The notes beneath the pieces are model-generated. The model ran no database searches, was not told the origin of the DNA, and worked only from the letters and a program-made list of their open reading frames with translations. From Andreprevotia sp. IGB-42 (GTDB taxonomy: Bacteria > Pseudomonadota > Gammaproteobacteria > Burkholderiales > Chitinibacteraceae): a stretch of DNA of 64,000 bases. Within the stretch, counting starts at the first letter, position 1, and each line of letters opens with the position of its first letter. The position numbers were made by a program, and so were the translations under genes. Shown here piece after piece: positions 25,887 through 33,790 of this stretch. The stretch is taken from assembly GCF_009848685.1 (NCBI RefSeq), contig NZ_WXTX01000017.1:1-64000 (forward strand), read 5' to 3'.

Positions 25887-26306
25887 CGTATGCATTCCAT
25901 GCGCGTGCCCCTGTAAGGTTTTTGCTGTCGTTTCACAAAATCTAGGGCCTGGCTGGCATAGCGTCAAGCGGGGCGCGTCATGCGGCGCTGGTCCGGGCTG
26001 GCTTCGGCCACAGTGACGAGCATCCGCGCAGTTGCGGCCATGCCTGCCAACCTGACGGCACCTATCGTAACGCATCGCGCAGGTGACCGGCGGCAATGCA
26101 GCGGGAAAGCATCGCTTTGTGGTCGTCTGCCCGTGCTGCGATCCGGTTGCACAGGCTAGCGCGGGGCCGGCCGTCATGCATGCAAAACTTGCGGCCTGTT
26201 CTGACAGCTAGCAGGCCATGAAGCGCCTATGCTGAAGCGGTATCGCAGCCGCGTCTGCAGCAATGCATGCGCGATTTCATTCGGCAGTTCTGGTCAAGGA
26301 GTCATC
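25887..26306. other. Divergent intergenic region, response regulator / FMN reductase
   Basis: 420 bases between two divergently read genes, so it must contain both promoters. A strong AAGGAG site precedes the reductase ATG. I see no recognisable operator, RNA or conserved ORF. Confidence 0.45.
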
Positions 26307-26852
26307 ATGGCTACAAAGGTACTTGCGCTGGTAGGCGGCATCAGCAGCACATCGATCAATCAAAGCCTGTTTCGCGCGCTGCAAAAGCTCGCACCGGCCG
26401 GCTACGAACTCACGCAGTTCGATATCAAGACCCTGCCTTACTTCAGCCAGGATCTGGAAGCCGATCCGCCCCAAGAAGCAAAAACCCTGCGTGAACAGGT
26501 ACAGGCAGCGGATGCCATCCTGTTTATCACCCCGGAATACAACCGTTCCATTCCCGGCGTGCTCAAGAATGCCATCGACTGGGCCTCACGTCCGTACGGG
26601 CAAAGCAAGTGGGATGGCAAGACCGCTGGTGTGCTAGGGGCATCGGTGGGGGCCATCGGTACTTTTGGCGCACAGCATCACCTGCGCCAGACCCTCGCAT
26701 ACCTGAACCTGCGCGTGCTCGGCCAGCCGGAGGCCTACCTGAACATCAGCCAATCGCTGGAAAACGGCGAAATCACCAACGAGAAAACGCTGGAATTCCT
26801 GCGTGGCTACTGGCAAACCTTCAGCGAATGGGTCGAGCACAACCGCGGTTGA
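26307..26852 (+). CDS. NADPH-dependent FMN reductase / quinone reductase family
   Basis: 181 residues from the ATG at 26307, preceded by AAGGAG. The flavodoxin-like fold is shown by the phosphate-binding loop GGISSTSIN near 8-16, the ITPEYNRSIPGVLKNAIDW stretch that packs on FMN, and GASVGAIGTFGAQHHLR. The family (SsuE/ChrR/AzoR-like) transfers electrons from NAD(P)H to FMN, quinones or other acceptors and often protects from oxidative stress. The specific substrate cannot be read from sequence. It stands alone, convergent with the transglycosylase gene. Confidence 0.88.
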   Translation: MATKVLALVGGISSTSINQSLFRALQKLAPAGYELTQFDIKTLPYFSQDLEADPPQEAKTLREQVQAADAILFITPEYNRSIPGVLKNAIDWASRPYGQSKWDGKTAGVLGASVGAIGTFGAQHHLRQTLAYLNLRVLGQPEAYLNISQSLENGEITNEKTLEFLRGYWQTFSEWVEHNRG

Positions 26853-26870
26853 TCGGCGGCCCGGCATTGC

Positions 26871-27773
26871 TCAGCGCACGGGCTTTTGCCTGCCCGTGCG
26901 TTTTGCCGCACTGCTGCCGGCCTCCGCAACCGGCATCGGTGTTGGCCAGCGGCCCGCATCCGGCAGGTGCATCGCATACGGGTAAAGCCGGCGCACCTTC
27001 AGCACGTACTGGCGGGTTTCATCATACGGCGGTACGCCGCGATGCCGGTCCACCGCCTTTTCGCCCGCGTTGTAGCCTGCTACGGCCAGTGCCACATTGC
27101 CCTGGTAGCGATCCAGCAGCCAGCGCAGGTAGCGCAGGCCACCACGGATATTCTGGCTGGCGTTATATGCATCCCGCACGTTGAAGCGGTCTGCGGTGGC
27201 CGGGATCAGCTGCATCACGCCCATTGCGTAGGCATCGGAGCGCGCGCCGGGCTCGAAGCGTGATTCCACCGTGGCGATGGTCAGCGCCAGCCGCGGGTCT
27301 ACGTCATACCAGCCTGCCATCCGCTCCACCAGTTCGGCCACCCAGCGCTTGCGTTTGGGCAGCCCGGCAATGATCTCGTCCAGGTCCAGCGTGGCCTGCA
27401 GGTTGACCGGCGCATGCGCCGGGTCCACATTGCCCAGCACGCAGGGCGGCAATGCATCCGCGCTGTAGCGTATGGTTTCCAGCATCGACTGGGCCTCGGC
27501 ATGGCCTTGTTGCGCAGCGATCGAAAACAGGCTGGCTGCGGCCTTGCGGTCTTCCGGCACGCCGGCGCCAAATGCATACAGGATGCCCAGCCGGTATTGC
27601 GCCTCTGTCACGCCCAGCCGCGCGGCGCGGCAATAGCGTGCCGCCGCGCCCCACGGGTCGGCGCTTTCCATTTTTGCTGCGATCTGCAGCGCCTGGCGCA
27701 CCGAAGCCGGCTCGTCAGGATTGAAGTTGGGGGATCCGCCAGCCAGCAGGGCGGCCAGCGCCAGCGTCAGCAT
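26871..27773 (-). CDS. Lytic transglycosylase with Sel1-type repeats
   Basis: 300 residues from the ATG at 27773; the start is uncertain because the hydrophobic N-terminus (MLTLALAALLAGG) is short and no ribosome site is visible. Residues about 40-105 contain Sel1/TPR-like repeats (YRLGILYAFGAGVPEDRKAAASLF). The C-terminal SLT domain has ATVESRFEPGARS, with the catalytic Glu in VES, then AMGVMQLIPATADRF and VAGYNAGEKAV, all typical of family 1 transglycosylases. It should cleave peptidoglycan with 1,6-anhydro product formation in the periplasm. The Sel1-SLT combination is seen in some secretion-related enzymes. Confidence 0.85.
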   Translation of the reverse strand: MLTLALAALLAGGSPNFNPDEPASVRQALQIAAKMESADPWGAAARYCRAARLGVTEAQYRLGILYAFGAGVPEDRKAAASLFSIAAQQGHAEAQSMLETIRYSADALPPCVLGNVDPAHAPVNLQATLDLDEIIAGLPKRKRWVAELVERMAGWYDVDPRLALTIATVESRFEPGARSDAYAMGVMQLIPATADRFNVRDAYNASQNIRGGLRYLRWLLDRYQGNVALAVAGYNAGEKAVDRHRGVPPYDETRQYVLKVRRLYPYAMHLPDAGRWPTPMPVAEAGSSAAKRTGRQKPVR

Positions 27774-27892
27774 GTGCTGTGCTTTGCCGGCCAGGGCCGG
27801 CGGTGGGGTGATCCAGGCAGCATACGCGGCCAGCGCGCCAGATCGTAAGCTGATTGCTGTCTGGTATGGACAGAAGGTGGCATCGTGCGCTT

Positions 27893-28213
27893 TCAGCCCG
27901 GGGCTGACAAGGCCGGCAAGCCGTGGCGCCAGCGCGCATCGTTGCAGCGCTCGTCGCCAGCATCGAATTCGCGACAGGTTGACGAACGCGCGGCGTAGAT
28001 GCTGCAGCCGACCGCCACGCCCACGGTGCCCTGCAGCGCCACGCAATGCACCGGTTTATGTTCGGTACCGCGCATCGCAACATGGTGGGGTGTCACCGGT
28101 ATGGTCAGGTGGGCGGGCACCGTGCCACCGGGGGCGGCGTCAGTTTCGCCCCAGTAAAAGGACACGCGGTAGCTGGCGCAACATGCGCCACAGCTTTGAC
28201 AGGCTTCGCTCAT
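27893..28213 (-). CDS. YkgJ-type cysteine cluster protein
   Basis: 106 residues from the ATG at 28213; an ATG four codons upstream is in frame. The N-terminal CQSCGACC and the later CSIYAARSSTCREF and ERC give the eight-or-so cysteine pattern of the YkgJ zinc- or iron-chelating family. Cytoplasmic, role unknown. The gene is divergent from the DUF4442 gene and co-directional with the transglycosylase gene, with a 119-base gap. Confidence 0.85.
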   Translation of the reverse strand: MSEACQSCGACCASYRVSFYWGETDAAPGGTVPAHLTIPVTPHHVAMRGTEHKPVHCVALQGTVGVAVGCSIYAARSSTCREFDAGDERCNDARWRHGLPALSAPG

Positions 28214-28352
28214 TGCTTGTGCCATGAAATGCGAAGCGCTGATTCTAGCCTGTTGCCGCATGCACTCAAACGCTTGTCTTGCGTGACACCCTGATCGGCG
28301 TCCGCGGCAGTGCGCTGCCATACTCGCAGCTTGATACCGCAAGGATGCTCTC

Positions 28353-28835
28353 ATGTCGCAAACCCCTCCATTGCTGCGCCTGTGGCGGCGCTTTGCCGGC
28401 AAGCCGGCCGGGAAGTGGTTGTTCTCCCGGCTGGTCTGTTTCAAGGCCCCGTATTTCGGCTCGATTTCGCCACGCTTTGTCGATCTGGCGCCGGGCCGCG
28501 CCGAACTCACCATCAGGAAACGCCGCGCGGTATGCAACCACATCGGCACCGTGCACGCGATTGCCATGTGCAATATGGCCGAGCTGGCCGCCGGCACCAT
28601 GACTGATGTGACCATCCCTGCCAGCCACCGCTGGATACCCAGGGGCATGCATGTTGAATACCTGAAAAAGGCCGAAACCGATCTGCGCGCCGTCGCACAG
28701 GTCGATGCGCCGGACATATGGGGCGAGGGTTTTGCGCTGCCGGTGCTGGTGGAGGTATTCGATCGTGGCGGCGAAGTGGTGGTGCGCGCCACGATTTCGA
28801 TGTGGGTATCCCGCAAGCCCGGCCAGGCGGGTTGA
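28353..28835 (+). CDS. DUF4442 hot-dog fold protein (PaaI/YiiD-like thioesterase)
   Basis: 160 residues. The sequence shows a long helix region followed by VCNHIGTVHAIAMCNMAELAAG and PASHRWIPRGMHVEYLKKA, the pattern of DUF4442 hot-dog proteins, where the first segment lines the acyl-CoA pocket. A thioesterase activity is likely by fold but the substrate is unknown. The ATG follows a GGATGCTCTC stretch with a weak ribosome site. It is followed by the Stealth gene after a short gap. Confidence 0.82.
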   Translation: MSQTPPLLRLWRRFAGKPAGKWLFSRLVCFKAPYFGSISPRFVDLAPGRAELTIRKRRAVCNHIGTVHAIAMCNMAELAAGTMTDVTIPASHRWIPRGMHVEYLKKAETDLRAVAQVDAPDIWGEGFALPVLVEVFDRGGEVVVRATISMWVSRKPGQAG

Positions 28836-28886
28836 ACGCGCTGCCCACTGCCGTGCAGGGGCACATGTCCGTATCATGCTCGCTTT

Positions 28887-29867
28887 GTGGTAGCAGCAGC
28901 GGGAAGCAGCGTGGCAGCAATCGATATCGTTTATTTATGGGTGAACGGCGCAGACCCGGCGTGGCAGGCCAGGCGCTCGGCCGCGTGGAGTGCATGGCTT
29001 GCCGCCAACCCGGCCATGCTGGCGCGTTACGGCAATGTGGCCGGGCGCTACCGTGATAACGGCGAGCTGCGCTACAGCCTGCGCACGCTGGAGCGCTTTT
29101 ACCCCGATCATGGCCATGTCTACCTGGTGACGGACGCGCAGCGACCAGACTGGTTGCGCGAGCACCCGCAGCTGACCGTCATCGATCACGCGGATCTCAT
29201 TCCCGCTGGCCGCCGGCCGGTGTTCGATGCCGGCAATATCGAATCGTATATCCATCATATTCCCGGCTTGTCAGAGCGCTTCATCTACTGCAACGACGAC
29301 GTGTTCTTTGGTGCGCCGTTTGACGCGGACAGCCTGTTCGGCCCACCCGGCCTCGTCGTATACCGGGAAGTGGCCATGGTGCCCGACTACATGGCGCTGC
29401 AGCCGGATGAAACCGCACTGGTGAACGCGGCCGTGCTGTCGCGCCAGTGGCTGTCCATGCAACTGCCCGGATATACCCACGTTGCCGCAGCGTATGCGCA
29501 TATCCCGCGCGGCCTGCTCCGGAACACGCTGTTCCAGCTGGAGGAACAGGCGGCCGATCTGTTTGCGCGGGTACGCGGCACCACCTTCCGCAGTTGGCAA
29601 ACCCCGCCGGTACTCACTGATCTGTACCTGCGCTGGATGGCTGCCAGCGGGCAGGCTGCAGAACGGGTGATCGAACCCTGCTACCTGAGTACCGGCGATG
29701 CGGATGCCGCTGCACAGTTCGCGCGCCTGGAGGCCGGTTTCGGCCACATCCCGTTTTTCTGCATCAACGATACCAGCGACGATGCACCCGATGATGATCC
29801 TGCACTGCTGCGGGTAGCGACTACGCTGCGCCGCCTGTTGCCGCAGCCGTCGCGTTTCGAGCGTTGA
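28887..29867 (+). CDS. Stealth-family sugar-phosphotransferase
   Basis: 326 residues from GTG 28887; a second in-frame GTG at 28911 has a better-placed GGGAAG and would give 318. The Stealth CR1 motif IDIVYLWVNGADPAW is at the N-terminus. CR2 follows, with RYRDNGELRYSLRTLERFYP, HVYLVTD and the IYCNDDVFFG stretch containing the metal-binding DD. Stealth proteins move hexose-1-phosphate onto capsule or exopolysaccharide and share a fold with human GlcNAc-1-phosphotransferase. No capsule genes are around it. Its 3' end overlaps the convergent rarD by 47 bases. Confidence 0.88.
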   Translation: MVAAAGSSVAAIDIVYLWVNGADPAWQARRSAAWSAWLAANPAMLARYGNVAGRYRDNGELRYSLRTLERFYPDHGHVYLVTDAQRPDWLREHPQLTVIDHADLIPAGRRPVFDAGNIESYIHHIPGLSERFIYCNDDVFFGAPFDADSLFGPPGLVVYREVAMVPDYMALQPDETALVNAAVLSRQWLSMQLPGYTHVAAAYAHIPRGLLRNTLFQLEEQAADLFARVRGTTFRSWQTPPVLTDLYLRWMAASGQAAERVIEPCYLSTGDADAAAQFARLEAGFGHIPFFCINDTSDDAPDDDPALLRVATTLRRLLPQPSRFER

Positions 29868-30768
29868 ACTGCTGCCGCAGCGTCATGGCGCTGTGGTAGC
29901 AGGTCAGCGCAATCGCAATCCAGATCGGCACATAGGTGCCCAGGCTGCTGGCGCTGAATGGCTCGCCAAGCAAAACGATGGAAATCACGAACAACAGCGC
30001 CGGTTCCACATAACCGAGGATGCCCAGCAGGCCCATGGGTAGCAGCCGGCTGGCTGCCAGGTAGCAGGCAAACGCCAATGCGCTCATCGCGCCCAGGCAA
30101 GGCAATAGCCACCATAGCGCCGGCTTGCTCGCCAGTGCTGCAATGGCCGCATGGTGGGTGGCCAAGTGGTAGGCCGCCCACGGCAGTATGCACAAGATCT
30201 CCAGCAGAAAACCGCTGACCGGCTCCAGCCGCACCCGGCGGCGCAGCATCAGGTAGGGCGGGTAGCCCAGCGCGGTGAGCAGCGTCACCCACGAGAACGC
30301 ACGCGTCAGCCAGAGTTCGTGCAATACGCCCGCCAGAGCAAAGGCCACTGCCATCCATTGCAGCGGGCTCAGCTTCTCGCCATAGAACAGCTTGCCAACC
30401 AGTACCATCACCAGTGGCAGCAGGAAGTAACCCAGCGATACTTCCAGCAGCCGGCCTTCCAGCGGCGCCCACATGAACAGCCATTGCTGTACCGCCAGCA
30501 GCGCCGCGCAGGCGGGCAGCGCCAGCCATAGCCGTGGTTCTTTGCCAAAGCGCGCCAGCATCGTCCGGAACCGCGGCCCGTGCCGCAGCAGCGCCAGCAC
30601 GATCACCATGCCGGGTATGGTCCAGACGATGCGCCAGGCAAAAATGTCCAGCCCGGCCAGCGGGGTAAGCAAAGTGGTGAACCAGCCCAGTGCGGCAAAT
30701 ACGCAGGAAGCGACAACGGAGAGCGCAACGCCCTTGCCGGGCAATGCAGATGGATTTCGATCAGGCAT
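29821..30768 (-). CDS. rarD: RarD-type EamA transporter
   Basis: 315 residues from the ATG at 30768; an upstream in-frame GTG at 30816 would add 16. About ten hydrophobic helices are visible, with the RarD hallmarks near the start (GVALSVVASCVFAALGW), EGRLLEVSLGYFLLPLVMV in the middle and GLLGILGYVEPALLF in the C-terminal half. RarD is an inner-membrane member of the drug/metabolite transporter superfamily; its substrate is not settled. It is convergent with the Stealth gene, the 3' coding ends overlapping. Confidence 0.88.
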   Translation of the reverse strand: MPDRNPSALPGKGVALSVVASCVFAALGWFTTLLTPLAGLDIFAWRIVWTIPGMVIVLALLRHGPRFRTMLARFGKEPRLWLALPACAALLAVQQWLFMWAPLEGRLLEVSLGYFLLPLVMVLVGKLFYGEKLSPLQWMAVAFALAGVLHELWLTRAFSWVTLLTALGYPPYLMLRRRVRLEPVSGFLLEILCILPWAAYHLATHHAAIAALASKPALWWLLPCLGAMSALAFACYLAASRLLPMGLLGILGYVEPALLFVISIVLLGEPFSASSLGTYVPIWIAIALTCYHSAMTLRQQFNARNATAAATGGAA

Positions 30769-30856
30769 GCCGGATGCTAACAAGTGCTGTAGCCGCTGGC
30801 TGTCGTGGCTTTCCACGATGAGCGTTAGACTGACGGTTTTTGCACGGGGTACCCAT

Positions 30857-31126
30857 ATGTTTGCAGCAGGCCAGCATTTCCGTCACATGGACGGCGGCTT
30901 CTATCGTTTCATCGCGGAAGCGCGCCATAGCGAGGACCTGAGCCCGATGATCGTCTACCAGCACCTGTGGCCGTTCGATCCTGGCGTATGGGTGCGTCCG
31001 GCGGGCGAATGGGCGGGGCGCTTCACGCCGGTGGAAGAGAATGTGGTGATCCGGGGCATGCAGGGTGATCGCACCGCTGCACAAGCGGCAGTCGAGATCG
31101 CACGGAATACCCGGCGTGCTGGCTGA
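30857..31126 (+). CDS. DUF1653 family protein
   Basis: 89 residues from the ATG at 30857, with CGGGGT just upstream. The family pattern is clear: G-x-x-F-RHMDGGFYRFI, MIVYQHLWPFDPGVWVRP and RFTPVEE. DUF1653 proteins are small, about 70-90 residues, soluble, of unknown function. The promoter lies between it and the divergent rarD. A perfect bidirectional terminator lies downstream. Confidence 0.82.
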   Translation: MFAAGQHFRHMDGGFYRFIAEARHSEDLSPMIVYQHLWPFDPGVWVRPAGEWAGRFTPVEENVVIRGMQGDRTAAQAAVEIARNTRRAG

Positions 31127-31222
31127 TTGCCGGCAGGCTGGCTCCGGCCGGGGCTGCTGTACGGTCTGCTGCTCTTGTCGCGTTGCACGGTTCGTGCCAG
31201 CGTGGGGCAGCGACAGACGTAA

Positions 31223-31248
31223 AAAAACCCGGATCGCTCCGGGTTTTT
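31223..31248. terminator. Bidirectional terminator between DUF1653 and cspA genes
   Basis: Perfect 11-base arms AAAAACCCGGA and TCCGGGTTTTT around TCGC. With A and T runs on both sides it can stop transcripts from both directions, serving the convergent DUF1653 and cold-shock genes. Confidence 0.9.
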
Positions 31249-31273
31249 CCTGCAGCTACAACTCAAGCGCTGA

Positions 31274-31477
31274 TTAGGCAGCCTTGATGTTGGAAGCTTG
31301 CTTGCCCTTCGGGCCGGTGGTGACGTCGAAAGTCACGCGCTGGCCTTCAGCCAGGCTCTTGAAGCCGTTGGACTGAATTTGCGAGAAATGCGCGAACAGG
31401 TCATCGCCGCCTTCGTCAGGAGTGATGAAGCCGAAGCCCTTGGAGTCGTTGAACCACTTAACGGTACCGTTAGCCAT
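31274..31477 (-). CDS. Cold shock protein (CspA family)
   Basis: 67 residues from the ATG at 31477, the standard length. RNP1 KGFGFI and RNP2 DLFAHF are present, and the start [10 protein letters not shown] is typical. It is a small OB-fold single-stranded nucleic-acid-binding RNA chaperone. The ORF can be read further upstream but without family similarity. A long leader toward 31534 and beyond is likely, as in other csp mRNAs, but I cannot define a cold-box. It is divergent from infA. Confidence 0.95.
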   Translation of the reverse strand: MANGTVKWFNDSKGFGFITPDEGGDDLFAHFSQIQSNGFKSLAEGQRVTFDVTTGPKGKQASNIKAA

Positions 31478-31949
31478 GATAAATCCTTGGTATGAAATGA
31501 GTATTTGAAAAGACGAGCCGAAGCCCGGGTGCATGACAGATCAAGGGAATTGGCAAAACGAGGTAATCGCTACAACGAACACCGCAACTTCACGGCTTGA
31601 TAAATCCTGCGACGACCTTTTTACGCATGTTTGCTGGGGTGTGCAAGCTTTTTCTTATCCATCGATCGTTGTTTCTGCGGCAACGGTCAATATTTGGCTG
31701 CGATAAACGGCAATGCACTGTAGAATATGCGCTTCGCCCGGGTTGGGCGTGTGAGTAGTACCCGTTAGCCAACCCGACAATTTTCGCCGTCGTCTACTAT
31801 TCTATTGGCAGGACGGCGTGACCCGCGTTGAACTGTTCCTGCATCTGGCTTGCTGTCTCCCAGCTCGCCTGTATCCGGTTTCGTTCATCCTTGCGCCTTA
31901 TGCCGGCGCCTGGCGCCACATCGTGGCGAGCTCACCGGAGTACCAAACA
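31478..31949. other. Divergent intergenic region cspA / infA with long leaders
   Basis: 472 bases carrying promoters for both genes. An inverted repeat CGGGTTGG (31739-31746) and CCAACCCG (31769-31776) with a 22-base loop lies in the likely infA leader. No ORF here looks real. Confidence 0.5.
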
Positions 31950-32219
31950 ATGGCAAAAGAAGACCTGCTTGAAATGGAAGGCGTAGTCACCGAACTGCTG
32001 CCTGATTCGCGCTTTCGCGTGACGCTCGACAACGGTGTTGAAATCAACGCCTATACCTCGGGCAAGATGAAGAAACACCGTATCCGCGTGCTGGCCGGCG
32101 ACAAGGTCACCGTGGAGATGTCGCCGTATGACCTGACCAAGGGCCGTGTGAGCTTCCGCCACAAGGACGAGCGTCAGTCCGGCCCGCCGCCGACACGTCC
32201 TGGTTACGTGCGTCGCTGA
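31950..32219 (+). CDS. infA: Translation initiation factor IF-1
   Basis: 89 residues from the ATG at 31950. The S1/OB fold signature is clear: [54 protein letters not shown] and FRHK. The 17-residue extension after FRHK ([15 protein letters not shown]) marks the stand-alone betaproteobacterial infA type, outside the ribosomal protein operon. IF-1 binds the 30S A site during initiation. A second infA copy in the spc operon elsewhere is usual. Confidence 0.95.
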   Translation: MAKEDLLEMEGVVTELLPDSRFRVTLDNGVEINAYTSGKMKKHRIRVLAGDKVTVEMSPYDLTKGRVSFRHKDERQSGPPPTRPGYVRR

Positions 32220-32222
32220 TCA

Positions 32223-32248
32223 AACGCCCCTCGGGGCGTTTTTTTTTT
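32223..32248 (+). terminator. Rho-independent terminator of infA
   Basis: Arms AACGCCCC and GGGGCGTT separated by TC and followed by nine T residues, immediately after the infA stop. Confidence 0.93.
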
Positions 32249-32435
32249 CGTCTTTCCCTGTCGGCCCGGTGGCCTGCCGTCGGTCTGGATGGTTTCTTTT
32301 TGCCCGTTGCCCGGTCGTAAACTGGTCTTGCGAAGCACTTAACAAGCTGTCGCAAAGACGGCGTGATCTGATTGTTCAACCAGGCCGGGGTGTGTTGCAT
32401 CCAGCAATGCGTGCTGGCCAGCTTCGGAGCAAATC

Positions 32436-32642
32436 ATGGAAAAGTACGTCAGTTACCAAGGCCCGCTGCTGCGGGCTGTGGAAGCATTACCGCAACCCCA
32501 ATCCGGGCGGGAACGCCGCAATGCCGAGCGGCGCATGTTGCCCAGCCCGGATGATGCTTTCTGGCACTGGGCCAATCACTTCCTGAATGGCAATGAACGC
32601 CGCGGCGCCAGCGGTCGACGTGAAGAAGATCGCCTGCACTGA
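32436..32642 (+). CDS. Small hypothetical protein, Arg/Glu-rich
   Basis: 68 residues, preceded by a good GGAG site seven bases before the ATG. The protein is rich in Arg and Glu with RERRNAERR and NERRGASGRREEDR segments and a WHWANHF aromatic patch. I do not recognise a family. The ribosome site and free-standing position after the infA terminator make it more credible than the shadow frames around it. Confidence 0.5.
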   Translation: MEKYVSYQGPLLRAVEALPQPQSGRERRNAERRMLPSPDDAFWHWANHFLNGNERRGASGRREEDRLH

Positions 32643-32731
32643 TTTGATTCTGGATACGCAGGCTTGCCGCAGCTGCGGCGAAACACCGGCGCCATGCCGG
32701 TGTTTTCAATCGCAGGCCACGTTCCGAAGCA

Positions 32732-33403
32732 TCAATCGCCTCCGGCAGCGATCCTGGCGCGCCGGGCCAATTCTTTTTCGCTGGGTTCCGTTTCCCCGCC
32801 TATGGGGCCAGACCGGATTTCCCCGGCTGGTACATAGGTACTCATCAATACGCCGGTACCCGAGACCTTCGAACCCACCAGCCGCAGTGCAGTTGGCCGT
32901 GCACCGTATTCGAACAGCCGCTTGCCATGGCCAAGCACCACCGGATATACCCACACGTTGTATTCGTCGATGAGTGATGCAGCTTGCAAGGTCTGGATCA
33001 GGTTGCCGCTGCCGATGATCTGCAGATCAGGCCCGGGCTGTGCCTTGAGTGCGGTGATGGCGGTAACCACATCGCCGTCCAGCAGGGATGCGTTTTGCCA
33101 GTCCAGTGATTGCAAGGTGCGCGAGGCCACGTGTTTTTTTGCTGCGTTCAGCGTTGTCGCAATCGGGTTGTCCGCCTGCTGGTAAGGCCAGTACGCTTCG
33201 AATATCTGATAGGTTTTGCGGCCAAGCACCAGTTCCCGGTCCTTGCCATCGAAACCTGCTGCAGAGATATCCATCGCCGGATCCCCGAACGCATACAGCC
33301 AGCCACCCTGGGTGAAGTTGCCGCCCGGATCTTCGGTCGGCCCGCCGGGGGCCTGCATGATACCGTCCAGCGATACGAATGTGGATGCGATGAGTTTCCG
33401 CAT
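32732..33403 (-). CDS. Dihydrofolate reductase / RibD C-terminal-like family protein
   Basis: 223 residues from the ATG at 33403 with a strong GGGAGG site. The start MRKLIASTFVSLDGIMQAPGG and the segments VLGRKTYQIFEAYWP and LQIIGSGNLIQTLQ belong to the RibD C-terminal domain family of NADPH-dependent reductases. Many small stand-alone members are of unknown substrate; folate or riboflavin-precursor reduction is not implied. About 40 extra C-terminal residues (after TYVPAGE) are charged and probably flexible. It appears to be a single-gene unit. Confidence 0.85.
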   Translation of the reverse strand: MRKLIASTFVSLDGIMQAPGGPTEDPGGNFTQGGWLYAFGDPAMDISAAGFDGKDRELVLGRKTYQIFEAYWPYQQADNPIATTLNAAKKHVASRTLQSLDWQNASLLDGDVVTAITALKAQPGPDLQIIGSGNLIQTLQAASLIDEYNVWVYPVVLGHGKRLFEYGARPTALRLVGSKVSGTGVLMSTYVPAGEIRSGPIGGETEPSEKELARRARIAAGGD

Positions 33404-33790
33404 ATAAGCCTCCCGCGAATGCATGGTTACGGGGCTGGCGCGCAGACCGGCGGGTCTACCCGGGTTTGCCGTCAGCACTAAAGCGGATTATCGCTGGCTG
33501 GCCGGAAAGCGCAAAGCCACACTGGGTGGCGTTCAATGGCAAGGGGGCGGTGATCTGTTGGGCGGGAAGTGGCGGCTGTCGTTTGCAGCGGCGGATTGGT
33601 GGCGAAGAAAACGGGGTAGGGAGCGTCTTGCGCATCACCGCCTTGCGGATGCGGGCCTGGCGATAGTGGTGGCGGCAAGTTTCCCCGGTCGGCGCTCGCC
33701 TTTCCCGGCAAGCGGCCTGCCAAAACAGCCGCGCGTTGCCTTGTCGGCGGCGCGCGCTTCGGAATGGTTCGCTGCACGCAGCGCAGCGGA
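33404..33790. other. Intergenic region between dbpA and the RibD-like gene
   Basis: 387 bases downstream of the dbpA stop and upstream of the leftward RibD-like gene, so it holds that gene's promoter. GC-rich open frames cross it on both strands, but none has a ribosome site or family pattern. Confidence 0.45.
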
